From: Rhynchonema sp. JSB1_4
Lineage: Eukaryota > Nematoda > Chromadorea > Monhysterida > Xyalidae
Direction of reading: 5' to 3'
DNA length: 64,000 nucleotides
Assembly (NCBI GenBank): GCA_030248065.1
Contig: JASAMV010002937.1
Coordinates: forward strand, 1-64,000
The position numbers and the translations under genes were made by a program. Positions 1 through 11,277 of this stretch are shown here, one piece after another; within the stretch, counting starts at the first letter, position 1; every line of letters starts with the position of its first letter. The notes beneath the pieces were generated by a model that had not been told where the DNA came from, searched no databases, and saw nothing but the letters and a program-made list of their open reading frames with translations.

Positions 1-145
1 ATTGATTTCAGTTGCATATGCAGTACATGTACAAAAATTAAGGAGAGCGGAAAACAAATAGACCAGCAGCAGCATAGAGAAAAAACGGCATTGCGCGCAT
101 TTACTGCCGACTTTCCGAGTTTTCCACAACACTGTAAATACTATA

Positions 146-1126
146 ATGGCAAGTGACAATTCTTCAATTCGTATTCTCTATGCAATCTGGCTGCCTTACA
201 CATACAGCTGCGGCTTCGACACAAACCTGAAAGTGGATCACATCCACTGTCCGAATCCGGGATTCGTGTCCGAAGCGCTGGCGATCATTCTTCGCTTGTC
301 GCATTTGAACTACACGTTGCAACTGGCCACCAACCTGTCACTGGCGGCGCTCGTCCGTCGGCTGGCTGACAACGAGTCAGACACGGTGGTGGTTCCCCTG
401 ACACCAACTACAAGCCGACTCGCGATGCAACTGCAAGCCACTGCAATCATACCGGCGTGGACATTGCGACGGGCGACAGTCGGCACCGCGCACGCCGCGC
501 CCGATTTGTTCGCGAAACTCACCGGCCTGTTCTTGAACGTCTACGACATTTACGTGTGGCTGCTTGCCGTGCTCTCCTACGCGTCAGTTCGAACACTTGT
601 CAGTGTGTCAAGGCGCCTACTTCCGCCAGCAATATGCCGTGCGCGCGTAAACGAAGTGATCAAGTTTCAAGTTTTGACGGTTGCATTTCTGTCCGTCTTC
701 TTCACGGGACTCTACGGGTCAGGTCTGCTCACGCAGCTGCTGTTGCGTCGTCAAGTGCATCAGTTCGAAACGTTTGACGAATTTCTTCAGCTGGTGCAGA
801 ACGGCAAGTTGACCGTCGTGGCCGACGCGGCCGACGCATTATTTCAAGCGCAGACCAGGGACATGTACCGTCTGAAACGGGCATTTAAGAACAACCCCAT
901 TGTTCCTCGAAACGGTCTATTTCCGCCCGGCGATACGTTCTACTCAGGCAAATATGCGCTGATGGCGTCCGCATTTTCCGTCCACGAAAACTACGCACGC
1001 TCGCAACGACCTGCGTTAAGCACGCAAACGATAGCCGACCAGCACCGCATGGGCACACGACACCTGGTCGGACCATATTTTGTGTATGTCATTGGCCTGT
1101 TTGTATCCGGTATGATTTGTCATTGA
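146..1126 (+). pseudogene. Ionotropic glutamate receptor-like gene, X copy 1, internally deleted
   Basis: This is the first of three copies of an intronless receptor-like gene. It matches copy 3 (30054-31241) with no difference that I see up to residue 285. It then lacks 156 bp, an in-frame loss of residues D286-T337 of the full protein, which removes much of the second ligand-binding lobe (S2). Near the end a 2 bp loss (GATTTG where copy 3 has GATCTTTG) shifts the frame, so translation stops after GMICH and the last membrane segment (M4) is cut short. The first membrane segment and the M3-like segment (FFTGLYGSGLLTQLL) remain. With a damaged S2 and M4 it is unlikely to form a working channel, although the reading frame is otherwise open. 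The calls of deletion and frameshift are direct; loss of function is inferred. Confidence 0.7.
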
Positions 1127-1974
1127 GGCTTCTTGGCACCTGATTGTGCAGGTATATCGTTGTGACATAAATTAAAACAATGTATAATATTAAATAATGG
1201 AAAATTGATGTCATCCTCGTCAACGTGTAAGTCGTCGACTTTCTCAAGGCAGTCAACTTAAAGCAGCCCTGAATGAGCGCACGAATTATACACGTGATTC
1301 GGGCTGAGCTGACAACGAGAGTTGAGGATGTGCGATGACGACATCAATATAAGCCTGATAATGCCACAAAGTTTTCGATTATTCATAGAGCATGAATTGT
1401 TGAATGAACCAATCACCACCGTACACCGTGGGCCGATGATGCTGTATTAGTTGCTGGAAAGTGGTGAATGAAAACGTGCAATGTGTGACGAGAATTACGG
1501 TGCTAAAAAAAGCAATGGAGCGAACAATATATGCGGTGTGAAAGAAGCAGTGGAACATTCATTGTCCGAGAATACAGATGTCGCACTTTCATTCAGGGTT
1601 GGAAAAAAAATTTTATCCGAACACAAAATTTTTGAAAAAAAAACACAAAACAATATTTGGTTCATGACATGAAAGCTATGGGAAAAATTTTAATTAGAAA
1701 AGTAGCACAAAAAAGCGTGGGATGCACCCGGAGCGCTTTGCATCTGGGTGCATCCGACGAGTTCGGCTGCTTTTTTGCGTCCAATTTGTCGTGCATCACG
1801 GAAAAAAATAAAGAGAAGAAAATTGATTAACAAGAGAAAAGATAAAAAGATACCAACAATAATATCTAGTTGAGAGCTGCGATTTGGGCTGGGCGGCAAT
1901 TTATCAGGATACAACAGGTTTCCGAAAAAAGGTGTTAAGAAGCACTGCACACGTGGTGTGAGAGACAACAGCCC

Positions 1975-2620
1975 ATCAGTTCCAGTTCGCGGGAACCCTA
2001 ACCACTGCGCAGAGTGGTTCCGGTACCGGAAACAACCCAAACCCGGTCCGAAGATTGCGGTCGACTAGACCAACAATCCCTGCAAGTTTGGTTGGAATTG
2101 ACTAATCCTATCGGTCTGGAAATCAGTTCCAGTTCCGGGAACCCGAAGCGTTGCACAGGGTGGTTCCGGTGCCTGGACCAACCTAAGCCGGTCCCAAGAT
2201 TGCGGTCGACTAGACCAACAATCGCCGCTAATTTGGTTGGAATTCACCAACACTATCGGCCTAGGAATCAGTTCCAGCTCCTGGAACCGAAACCTCGAAA
2301 TCAACGGTTCCAGCTCCGGCAGCCGATCTGTAAGGTGAAAAATCGAATTGCCGAGATCCAATAACCCCATATAATGATTTTCAGCGAAATTTGAATCGTT
2401 CGTTCTTTTTTTCAGCAACACCAACTTACCAGTTGAACTCCAGAACCGGAACTTTTGGCCGTTGTTCGCTTCTAAAAAGTTGTATCAATCGATTCACAGC
2501 ACCCCAAAAACCTAAAATTCGCTGATCTTGGGAAAAAAGTTTATCCGTTTTGACCCAAAAAATGGCATTTTTTAGACCCGCCGCCGTGACCCGATACCTT
2601 TGCTCATGTTTGCTTCACAC
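1975..2620 (+). repeat. GGTTCC-family dispersed repeat, X copy 1
   Basis: The first part holds two or three imperfect tandem units of roughly 140 bp rich in the palindromes GGTTCCGGTACCGGAA and TCGACTAGACCAACAATC. The second part is a conserved stretch with CGATCTGTAAGGTGAAAAA, ending near ATACCTTTGCTCATG. The same two-part unit recurs at 9870-10490, 14640-15185, 27365-27900 and 35360-35910, so it exists in both X and Y and is an independent dispersed family. Confidence 0.75.
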
Positions 2621-2993
2621 TCACCACAAAGGAACCAACGTGTTGGGTCTCTTTTCAAATTGCAATAAAACTTTTAAAAAGCCGAGTTTCCTGGTAAAGT
2701 ATTTTTTGCATATGTCTGGTCGTCTTCGCCGCCAATGTACTGTATTTCCTTAACTGCGTTGGGTCGTTGTGGTCCTTTCTCGGGTCTTTTTGTTTGACAA
2801 GGGACATGCATGTACGTACTGTAGTTGTGGCAGACCGACCGCGCTCAGCATAATTGGTGAACGTTCTTTGTTGAAAACCAAGGCGAACGGGTTGTGAGCA
2901 TATACATAGCTATGAAGAAGGCACACAGATTTTGCATTGCTGCACAATGTACTGAGTGCAGTAATGTTGGTCTGTTTCGCCCTGCTTTCGCAG

Positions 2994-3272
2994 TCAGGCC
3001 GAGGCGCCAGGGCTCGTCAGTGCGTCTTTGATAAGTCGTTCACAATCTTGTGCTGTTGAAATGCAATCCAATTTATTGAGAACTACACCAGTCCACTGAT
3101 CTAACTTGAACTGTATCTCGGTCAGTGCGTCCCTTGGACAGTCACTTCGCGGGTCGTAGGGATCTTTGATGAACCCGTGATTCGTGCCAAACAAGTCGAT
3201 CGGTCCTTCAACATTGCAACCAACGGCACGATCGATGTTCGCGTTGAACGGCTTGCAACAGTGCAGTTGCAA
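2994..3272 (-). CDS. Small Cys-rich ORF / possible 3' exon, X copy 1
   Basis: A 92-codon open frame with six cysteines, ending in SPGASA. The motif NVEGPIDLFGTNHGF and the acidic-aromatic stretch IQFKLDQWTG look protein-like, and the encoded residues are the same in copies 1 and 2. An AG acceptor (ATATTGCAG) precedes the ORF, so it may be a terminal exon rather than a whole gene. I do not recognise the family. Neighbours are the 28 bp minisatellite upstream and the GGTTCC-type repeat downstream. Confidence 0.4.
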   Translation of the reverse strand: MQLHCCKPFNANIDRAVGCNVEGPIDLFGTNHGFIKDPYDPRSDCPRDALTEIQFKLDQWTGVVLNKLDCISTAQDCERLIKDALTSPGASA

Positions 3273-3422
3273 CCTGCAATATGTAGGTCGGGTGATACAT
3301 CAGTTCGTCACGTTGGCGTATTGATATTTCAGAACAAATAATGTGGGTATTGTGTTGCATTTGTCCGATTCATTAGTCTGCAAATGCAGGTGACTCTAAC
3401 TGACTGCACATGGTTTTGTAAT

Positions 3423-3972
3423 TTATGAAAATGACGGGCAGTGTACGGGTTTTATGAAAATGACGGGCAGTGTACGGGTTCTATGAAAATGACGGGCAAT
3501 GTACGGGTTTTATGAAAATGATGGGCAGTGTACGGGCTTTATGAAAATGACGGGCAGTGTACGGGCTTTATGAAAATGATGGGCAGTGTACGGGTTTTAT
3601 GAAAATGACGGGCTGTGTACGGGTTTTATGAAAATGATGGGCAGTGTACAGGCTTTATGAAAATGACGGGCAATGTACGGGTTGTATGAAAATGATGGGC
3701 AGTGCACGGGTTTTATGAAAATGACGGGCAGTGTACGGGCTTTATGAAAATGACGGGCAGTGTACGGGCTTTATGAAAATGATGGGCAGTGTGCTGGTAT
3801 TATGAAAATGACGGGCAGTGTACGGGCTTTATGAAAATGACGGGCAGTGTACGGGCTTTATGAAAATGATGGGCAGTGTGCTGGTTTTATGAAAATGACG
3901 GGCAGCGTACGGGCTTTATGAAGATGACGGGCAGTGTACGGGTTTTTATGAAAATGACGGGCAGTGTACGGG
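3423..3972 (+). repeat. 28 bp minisatellite, X copy 1 (19 units)
   Basis: Nineteen head-to-tail units of 28 bp built around ATGAAAATGACGGGC followed by AGTGTACGGG. Two unit variants alternate irregularly (ATGACGGGC and ATGATGGGC), and a GTGCTGG variant recurs. The period is not a multiple of three, so this is not a repeat protein. A C-rich tract (CCCCCCCC) borders the array on the right. Confidence 0.95.
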
Positions 3973-4608
3973 TTTCCCCCCCCCGATCCGTGTCGCCCCC
4001 CGCGTCTGAGTGAATCCCACGTTAATGACCGTGCCCTTCAAGTAATCCGAAATATCCAAACTTAGAAAAAGACGCGCTCATTCCATCACCAACGTTCTAT
4101 TCCCTGATCGTAGCGTGACAATGGATCTCACAAATTCGCCCGGTTTGGCACAATTGTTTTTTCGTCTCGAAATCGTAATGTTTCATTTTTGATGAACACA
4201 CGCTCCGCCACTACAGTCGCGCCCTACACGCTGCAGAAGGAGAAGATAATTATATGCATTTGAAAAAGCTGAAATTTAAAAAGGTTGGAAAGTTTATAAA
4301 AAATATTCTTTTATGTACCAAAAGAGGATCGGTTGTGTGCGCGAATACTCCACAGAATGCGTGTACCTAAATAGATGGTGAGGAAGTAGGCGTGCGTGTA
4401 ACTCCTCAATTAGCACGGATACAGTGTCCGGTTGTGTCTTATGCGCGAAGTTCTACAAAAACGGGCAGGTCAGAATGTGTTGACATAATGTACTTCGACA
4501 TTGTGGATGCAGCTCGTTATAAAGACAGCAACCTGAATTTCGCGGGTGTAGATTATTTTATTGACGCATCACGCGCACGCCGCGCAACTCTCCGTTCTGC
4601 ATACTGTA

Positions 4609-4745
4609 TGTGGAATTTTCGAAACGGGTAAAGGTCAGTTGGGTGTAAAGGTCGGCGAAAGTTCGGTCGAAAGCTCGGTCGGGAGTCGGCGTAATCGTGA
4701 AACATTGCCTGTTATCAACATGGAATGTTTCAAGTTTACACCGAG
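4609..4745 (+). mobile_element. MITE fragment (TTTTCGAAACGG terminal repeat family)
   Basis: Starts with the family end GTGGAATTTTCGAAACGG, followed by repeated GTGTAAAGGTCGGT-type blocks. The right half is missing or replaced by the 0.75 kb insertion. The X copy 2 equivalent is 7698-7842. Confidence 0.65.
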
Positions 4746-5496
4746 GTTATGGCCGGCCCCTCAAGAAAGCCCGAATATACACGGCTTCAGAAAAAAGCAC
4801 TCACTCCTTCAAGAACCAACTTTCTAGACCCTAGAGCGAAGCAATAGATATAGAACTCACACAGTCTCCCAGATTGGCACTATTGGGTCCGTCGTCGCAA
4901 TATCGCATTGTTTAATAACAGATGAACAGACACTCGGCAGCCGGACAGGCGCGCACGCTGAGAGAATGAGAAGATGAATAAAATAAATATATAAAAGCTA
5001 AAAAGCTAAAAATTTTAAAAAAAGTTTAAAAAAAAAAAATTTAATCTACCAAAAAAGAAAAGGGGATGGGCGGGGTACGCGGAAATAAACCGGGAACCGA
5101 AGACATGAAAAAGAAGGTTAGGAAGGCGAGGAACTCGTGGAACTCCTCAAAGAAACAACGTACAGAGGGGCCGGATGCGGCGAAGGCGGCCAAAAACGAG
5201 AAAAGCGGGGAGGGCGAGGACATAATGAAATAAGGCACTTCGAAAGCAGGGCGGCAGAAAGACAGAAAGACAACTACCTAGGGTTCGGGGGATTTTATTA
5301 ACTCATCAACGGAGCACGCCGCGCCGCCGCGCCCGCTCTTCAGTCCTTAATGGTGGAATGGTGGAAACTGCTGAAAGGGCGGTAGGGTGAGTAGGGCGGA
5401 GTGGGGGGGCTAAGGCTCGGAGGAAGGGTCGGCCGTAGCGATTCCCTGTTTAATCCTTGGGCAGTTCCTGGTTTAAACAGAGGGACGTCCAACCCG
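4746..5496. mobile_element. 0.75 kb insertion present only in X copy 1
   Basis: Copy 2 runs directly from the MITE-related CACCGAGGT through CTATCGT to GAGATCCTGCG. Copy 1 has about 750 bp in place of CTATCGT. The insert contains A/T-rich tracts, a small basic ORF (5045-5233) and a GC-rich part near 5310-5420. I see no terminal repeats or target duplication, so the mechanism is unclear. Confidence 0.5.
5045..5233 (+). CDS. Small basic ORF inside the copy-1 insertion
   Basis: About 62 codons rich in Lys, Arg and Glu (MKKKVRKARNSWNSSKKQR, AAKAAKNEKSGEGED), ending in IMK. Charged composition on the plus strand looks more protein-like than the minus-strand reading of the same bases. It could be the tail of a transposon protein or a chance frame. 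No family recognised. Confidence 0.2.
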   Translation, partial: STKKEKGMGGVRGNKPGTEDMKKKVRKARNSWNSSKKQRTEGPDAAKAAKNEKSGEGEDIMK

Positions 5497-5708
5497 AGTG
5501 AGATCCTGCGAGCCCAACAGGTATCTACTAGTGCTTGCAGAAACCGGAATCGTCAACCGAGCCAAATCAATAGAAGCCAATATTCGGAATGCTCGTTTCG
5601 TGCGTGTTTCGGGATTCGGGAATGCAATGTTCGTTCGTTCACTCGCTCGTCAATCAGCCGACTCGCTCGCTCACAATATAGTTTTATAATAACAAAAGGG
5701 AAATAACC

Positions 5709-7481
5709 AAAACAACAGGAAGCGCAATCGCGCACACGGGGCACACACGAAATCCAATCACAAACGCAAACGTAACCGGCCGAGATTCAGACTTCAACAG
5801 AATTACAGTAACCCGTTCTCTTACATTGGAAAGACCAGACGGGTGATAAGATTTGGAATGGTTTAAATAAGAGAAATGCGGAGGAGAATAATGACACACA
5901 CAAACAGGGGTCACCGGAAGGAGGATAATAATGCTAGACAAAAGGTAAACAAGGCACAAATGGTAACAATAACAACAGCTTTACGAGAAATACACCCTAA
6001 CCTAACCTAAAAACCCCCTAAAGCAGTACTAAACTAAGGGATAATCACAATCACGGGACTACATCCCCCCTTGCACAGCTTCGTTGTACCACAACGACGG
6101 TTCACAATGCGGCAATTGATTGATCTGAACACCATGAAACAAGGTAAGAGGGGCGGATTTACAACTCAGTCAGGCCGGCGCGAGGCAGGCAACAAAACCG
6201 AATAGACGCTCTCCTCTATAGCCGTATGCAACATAGTGACAGATGATCGTCCATTGAAGATGTAGAATAGAAAGCAGAAAGAATTGAAGAGTATTGAAAC
6301 ATCATCAGGGGCAGACAAGTCGAAGGCACCACCAAAGAGCAGAACCCTCAGGACAGTTGTAGCGGCCACACAGATGATCAGAAGGATGTTACTTTCGTTA
6401 CCGTTACTTTACTTTACTTTTACAGGTCGATCCATTGCCAGGCCAATTGAATGTCGATGCAGCCAACTGACTATGCATGGGGGACGATCTCGGAAGTGCG
6501 TTAAAAATGGCAAATAAACGAAGAGGTACGTATAATCACGACGACATCTCGCCGGCTCATAGGAATAGGCGTATTATGGGCCACATCCATAAGCCGCTGC
6601 TGGGGAACTACTGATACGTACTTTCGTTGAGCACACAAGTTCAGACGACAATCTGATGAAGTCATGAACGTGCTCGCCATAGCAGCATACATACGCACGC
6701 ATCGATCACGTTCCCACCGTACTAATCAGTAAAATTTAATAATCGGCCATCTTCAGTAGAAACATCAAAATAAACGGCAACAGTAACGGTTAACGGTCGA
6801 AAGTAACGAAACGGCAAATGACGAATAAAATGCGATTACAACTGTACGCGTCCTGATCCGCTGCTCGATGCCTTAGTCTGCGATCCCGAATCAGAACTCT
6901 TCGTGCGCGAGCTACTGCTTGAGCCCGAGCCTTTCTGCGAATACGTACGCGTGCTGCTTCCAGAGGCAGACGCTTGATCGGTGTGAGTCACACTAGCCGT
7001 CGGCTGTGGTTGCGTATGACGCGAACCACTCGGGCCCGGCTGTTGACGTTGCTGCTCTGCTGTTACTGATATTGCGAATAATAGGTGCGAGTGCGGGCGC
7101 GACTGGTCGCCCCGGTTCGACACGATCGACGTGACCGTTTCGGTTGTTACTGTGACGAGCGCGACTCAGATCGATCGATGTTCCGATTTCAAAGCGCGAC
7201 TGCGCTCCTGTCTTCCTCCTCCTCCTCACCAATTTGGGGCCGACTCGGCACCCGACGTGGCGGAGTCTCGTGTTGCTCGACAACGGTACCGGCACGTGTC
7301 GTCTAATCATCAACAGTATTCAGACCAAACTGATACTGCAGCGTCTTTGCGCGACCGGCGAAGACGCCCATACTTACTTACCACTCGTGCAAGCTCTACC
7401 CCCCCACACCCACAACACCCAAAATACCAAACAACTATGAAATCACCTGATCTCTACCTAACTTTTTCCCAAAAAAAAATT
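5709..7481. other. Loop 1: spacer of palindrome 1
   Basis: Single-copy sequence between the two X arms. It holds a short ACCTAACCTAACCTAA tract at about 5994-6009, a weak inverted pair (GTTACTTTCGTTACCG near 6388 and its relative near 6785), and the Ser-rich ORF at the right. The left half shows no convincing gene. Confidence 0.8.
6836..7156 (-). CDS. Ser/Gln-rich ORF or terminal exon in loop 1
   Basis: An open frame of about 105 codons ending in SSGSGRVQL. It starts with Thr/Val repeats (VTVTTETVTS), passes through AEQQRQQPGPSGS and becomes a Ser-rich low-complexity tail (KGSGSSSSSRTKSS). Base composition is more GC-rich than the arms. Low-complexity tails of this kind occur in many nuclear or secreted proteins, so no function can be given. 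An in-frame stop precedes it, so it is either a terminal exon or a short ORF. Confidence 0.3.
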   Translation of the reverse strand, partial: VTVTTETVTSIVSNRGDQSRPHSHLLFAISVTAEQQRQQPGPSGSRHTQPQPTASVTHTDQASASGSSTRTYSQKGSGSSSSSRTKSSDSGSQTKASSSGSGRVQL

Positions 7482-7697
7482 GGTTATTTCCCTTTTGTTA
7501 TTATAAAACTATATTGTGAGCGAGCGAGTCGGCTGATTGACGAGCGAGTGAACGAACGAACATTGCATTCCCGAATCCCGAAACACGCACGAAACGAGCA
7601 TTCCGAATATTGGCTTCTATTGATTTGGCTCGGTTGACGATTCCGGTTTCTGCAAGCACTAGTAGATACCTGTTGGGCTCGCAGGATCTCACGATAG

Positions 7698-7842
7698 ACC
7701 TCGGTGTAAACTTGAAACATTCCATGTTGATAACAGGCAATGTTTCACGATTACACCGAGCTGCGCCGACCGAGCTTTCGACCGAACTTTACGCCGACCT
7801 TTACACCCAACTGACCTTTACACCGTTTCGAAAATTCCACCC
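7698..7842 (-). mobile_element. MITE fragment (TTTTCGAAACGG family), X copy 2
   Basis: Inverted equivalent of 4609-4745, ending in CGTTTCGAAAATTCCACCC. One terminal inverted repeat is present; the other end merges into the palindrome-proximal sequence. Confidence 0.65.
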
Positions 7843-8496
7843 ATACAGTATGCAGAACGGACGAGTTAGCGCGGCGTACACACATGATGCGTCAATAAAA
7901 TAATCTACACCCGCGAAATTTAGGTTGCTGTCTTTATAACGAGCTGCATCCACAATGTCGAAGTACATTATGTCAACACATTCTCGACCTGCCCGTTTTT
8001 GTAGAACTTCGCCGCATAAGACACAACCGGACACTGTATCCGTCGCTAATTAGAGGAGTTACACGCACGCCTAAACTTCCTCACCATATCTTTCAGGTAC
8101 ACGCATTCTGTCGGAGTATCGCGCACACAACCGATCCTCTTTTGGTACATAAAAGAATATTTTTATAAACTTTCCAACATTTTTTAAATTTCAAGCTTTT
8201 TCAAATGCATATAATTAATCTTCTCCTTCTCGCAGCGTGTCAGCGAGCGCGACTGTCGCGTGGCGGAGCGTGTGTTCATCAAAAATGAAACATTACGATT
8301 TCGAGACGAAAAACACAATTGTGCCAAACCGGGCGAATTTGTGAGATCCATTACGTCGCGCTACAATCAAGGGAATAGAACGTTGGTGATGGAATGAGCA
8401 CGTATTTTTTGCTGAAGTTTGGATATTTCAGGACTTACTGAAGGGCACGGTCATTTAACGTGGGATTCACTCAACGCGGGACACGGATCGAAACCC

Positions 8497-9048
8497 GTAC
8501 ACTGCCCGTCATTTTCATAAAAACCCGTACACTGCCCGTCATCTTCATAAAGCCCGTACGCTGCCCGTCATTTTCATAAAACCAGCACACTGCCCATCAT
8601 TTTCATAAAGCCCGTACACTGCCCGTCATTTTCATAAAGCCCGTACACTGCCCGTCATTTTCATAATACCAGCACACTGCCCATCATTTTCATAAAGCCC
8701 GTACACTGCCCGTCATTTTCATAAAGCCCGTACACTGCCCGTCATTTTCATAAAACCCGTGCACTGCCCATCATTTTCATACAACCCGTACATTGCCCGT
8801 CATTTTCATAAAGCCTGTACACTGCCCATCATTTTCATAAAACCCGTACACAGCCCGTCATTTTCATAAAACCCGTACACTGCCCATCATTTTCATAAAG
8901 CCCGTACACTGCCCGTCATTTTCATAAAGCCCGTACACTGCCCATCATTTTCATAAAACCCGTACATTGCCCGTCATTTTCATAGAACCCGTACACTGCC
9001 CGTCATTTTCATAAAACCCGTACACTGCCCGTCATTTTCATAAATTAC
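8497..9048 (-). repeat. 28 bp minisatellite, X copy 2 (about 19 units)
   Basis: Mirror image of the array at 3423-3972 with the same order of unit variants, which shows the two X copies separated, or were homogenised, recently. Confidence 0.95.
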
Positions 9049-9193
9049 AAAACCATGTGCAGTCAGTTAGAGTCACCTGCATTTGCAGACTAATGAATCG
9101 GACAAATGCAACACAATACCCACATTATTTGTTCTGAAATATCAATACGCCAACGTGACGAACTGATGTATCACCCGACCTACATATTGCAGG

Positions 9194-9472
9194 TTGCAAC
9201 TGCACTGTTGCAAGCCGTTCAACGCGAACATCGATCGTGCCGTTGGTTGCAATGTTGAAGGACCGATCGACTTGTTTGGCACGAATCACGGGTTCATCAA
9301 AGATCCCTACGACCCGCGAAGTGACTGTCCAAGGGACGCACTGACCGAGATACAGTTCAAGTTAGATCAGTGGACTGGTGTAGTTCTCAATAAATTGGAT
9401 TGCATTTCAACAGCACAAGATTGTGAACGACTTATCAAAGACGCACTGACGAGCCCTGGCGCCTCGGCCTGA
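9194..9472 (+). CDS. Small Cys-rich ORF / possible 3' exon, X copy 2
   Basis: Inverted copy of the ORF at 2994-3272 with an identical predicted product. The acceptor-like TACATATTGCAG sits directly upstream. Identity at the protein level in copies 1 and 2 could reflect recent conversion rather than selection, because the surrounding DNA is also nearly identical. Function unknown. Confidence 0.4.
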   Translation: MQLHCCKPFNANIDRAVGCNVEGPIDLFGTNHGFIKDPYDPRSDCPRDALTEIQFKLDQWTGVVLNKLDCISTAQDCERLIKDALTSPGASA

Positions 9473-9869
9473 CTGCGAAAGCAGGGCGAAACAGACCAAC
9501 ATTACTGCACTCAGTACATTGTGCAGCAATGCAAAATCTGTGTGCCTTCTTCATAGCTATGTATATGCTCACAACCCGTTCGCCTTGGTTTTCAACAAAG
9601 AACGTTCACCATTTATGCTGAGCGCGGTCGGTCTGCCACAACTACAGTACGTACATGCGTGTCCCTTGTCAAACAAAAAGACCCAAAGGACCACAACGAC
9701 CCAACGCAGTTAAGGAAATACAGTACATTTGCGGCGAAGACGACCAGACATATGCAAAAAATACTTTACCAGGAAACTCGGCTTTTTAAAAGTTTTATTG
9801 CAATTTGAAAAGAGACCCAACACGTTGGTTCCTTTGTGGTGAGTGTGAAGCAAACATGAGCAAAGGTAT

Positions 9870-10490
9870 CGGGTCACGGCGGCATTTCTAAAAAATGCCA
9901 TTTTTTGGGTCAAAACGGATAAACTTTTTTCCCAAGATCAGCGGATATTAGGTTTTTGGGGTGCTGAATCGATTGGTGCGACTTTTAGAAGCGAACAACG
10001 GCCAAAAGTTCCGGTTCTGGAGTTCAACTGGTAAGTTGAAGTTGCTGAAAAAAAGAACGAACGATTCAAATTTCGCTGAAAATCATTATATGGGGTTATT
10101 GGATCTCGGGAATTCGATTTTTCACCTTACAGATCGGTGCCGGAGCTGGAACCGTTGATTTCGAGGTTTCGGTTCCAGGAGCTGGAACTGATTCCTAGGC
10201 CGATAGTGTTGGTGAATTCCAACCAAATTAGCGGCGATTGTTGGTCTAGTCGACCGCAATCTTCGGACCGGGCTTAGGTTGGTTCCGGCACCGGAACCAC
10301 CCTGTGCAACGCTTCGGGTTCCCGGGAACTGGAACTGATTTCCAGACCGATAGGATTAGTCAATTCCAACCAAACTTGCAGGGATTGTTGGTCTAGTCGA
10401 CCGCAATCTTCGGACCGGGTTTGGGTTGTTTCCGGTACCGGAACCACTCTGCGCAGTGGTTAGGGTTCCCGCGAACTGGAACTGATGGGC
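9870..10490 (-). repeat. GGTTCC-family dispersed repeat, X copy 2
   Basis: Inverted equivalent of 1975-2620. Restriction-like palindromes (GGTACC, CCTAGG, GTCGAC) recur within it. Confidence 0.75.
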
Positions 10491-11277
10491 TGTTGTCTCT
10501 CACACCACGTGTGCAGTGCTTCTTAACACCTTTTTTCGGAAACCTGTTGTATCCTGATAAATTACAGCCCAAATGGCGGCTCGCGATTCGATATTCTGTT
10601 GGTATCTTTTTATCTTTTCTCTTGTTAATCAATTTTCTTTTCTTATTTTTTCCGTGATGCACGACAAATTGGACGCAAAAAAGCAGCCGAACTCGTCGGA
10701 TGCACCCAGATGCAAAAGCATCCGGGTGCATCCCACGCAGTTTTTTTGTGCTACTTTTTCTAATTAAAATTTTTCCCATAGCTTTCATGTCATGAACCAA
10801 ATATTGTTTTGTGTTTTTTTTTCAAAATTGTGTTCGGATAAAATTTTTTTTCCAACCCTGAATGAAAGTGCGACATCTGTATTCTCGGACAATGAATGTT
10901 CCACTGCTTCTTTCACACCGCATATTTGTTCGCTCCATTGCTTTTTTTAGCACCGTAATTCTCGTCACACATTGCACGTTTTCATTCACCACTTTCCAGC
11001 AACTAATACAGCATCATCGGCCCACGGTGTACGGTGGTGATTGGTTCATTCAACAATTCATGCTCTATGAATAATCGAAAACTTTGTGGCATTATCAGGC
11101 TTATATTGATGTCGTCATCGCACATCCTCAACTCTCGTTGTCAGCTCAGCCCGAATCACGTGTATAATTCGTGCGCTCATTCAGGGCTGCTTTAAGTTGA
11201 CTGCCTTGAGAAAGTCGACGACTTACACGTTGACGAGGATGACATCAATTTTCCATTATTTAATATTATACATTGTT

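Larger units (their letters stand above)
1..5708 (+). repeat. Repeat unit X, copy 1 (left arm of palindrome 1)
   Basis: Position 1 corresponds to 12609 on the opposite strand and to 29909 on the same strand. The arm runs to about 5708, where GGGAAATAACC is mirrored at 7482 by GGTTATTTCCC. Order from the left: receptor gene, a shared intergenic part, a GGTTCC-rich repeat, a conserved 0.9 kb stretch, the small Cys-rich ORF on the minus strand, the 28 bp minisatellite, a MITE and a palindrome-proximal part. Compared with copy 2 it has an extra 0.75 kb at 4746-5496. The unit starts before the window, so the true left boundary is not seen. Confidence 0.9.

Noticed and set aside
310..522. Antisense frames over the receptor genes
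   Set aside because: They are shadow frames that follow the codon pattern of the sense gene in all copies.
3423..3972. CRISPR array
   Set aside because: The 28 bp units follow each other without unique spacers and vary by point changes; the setting is eukaryotic. It is a minisatellite.
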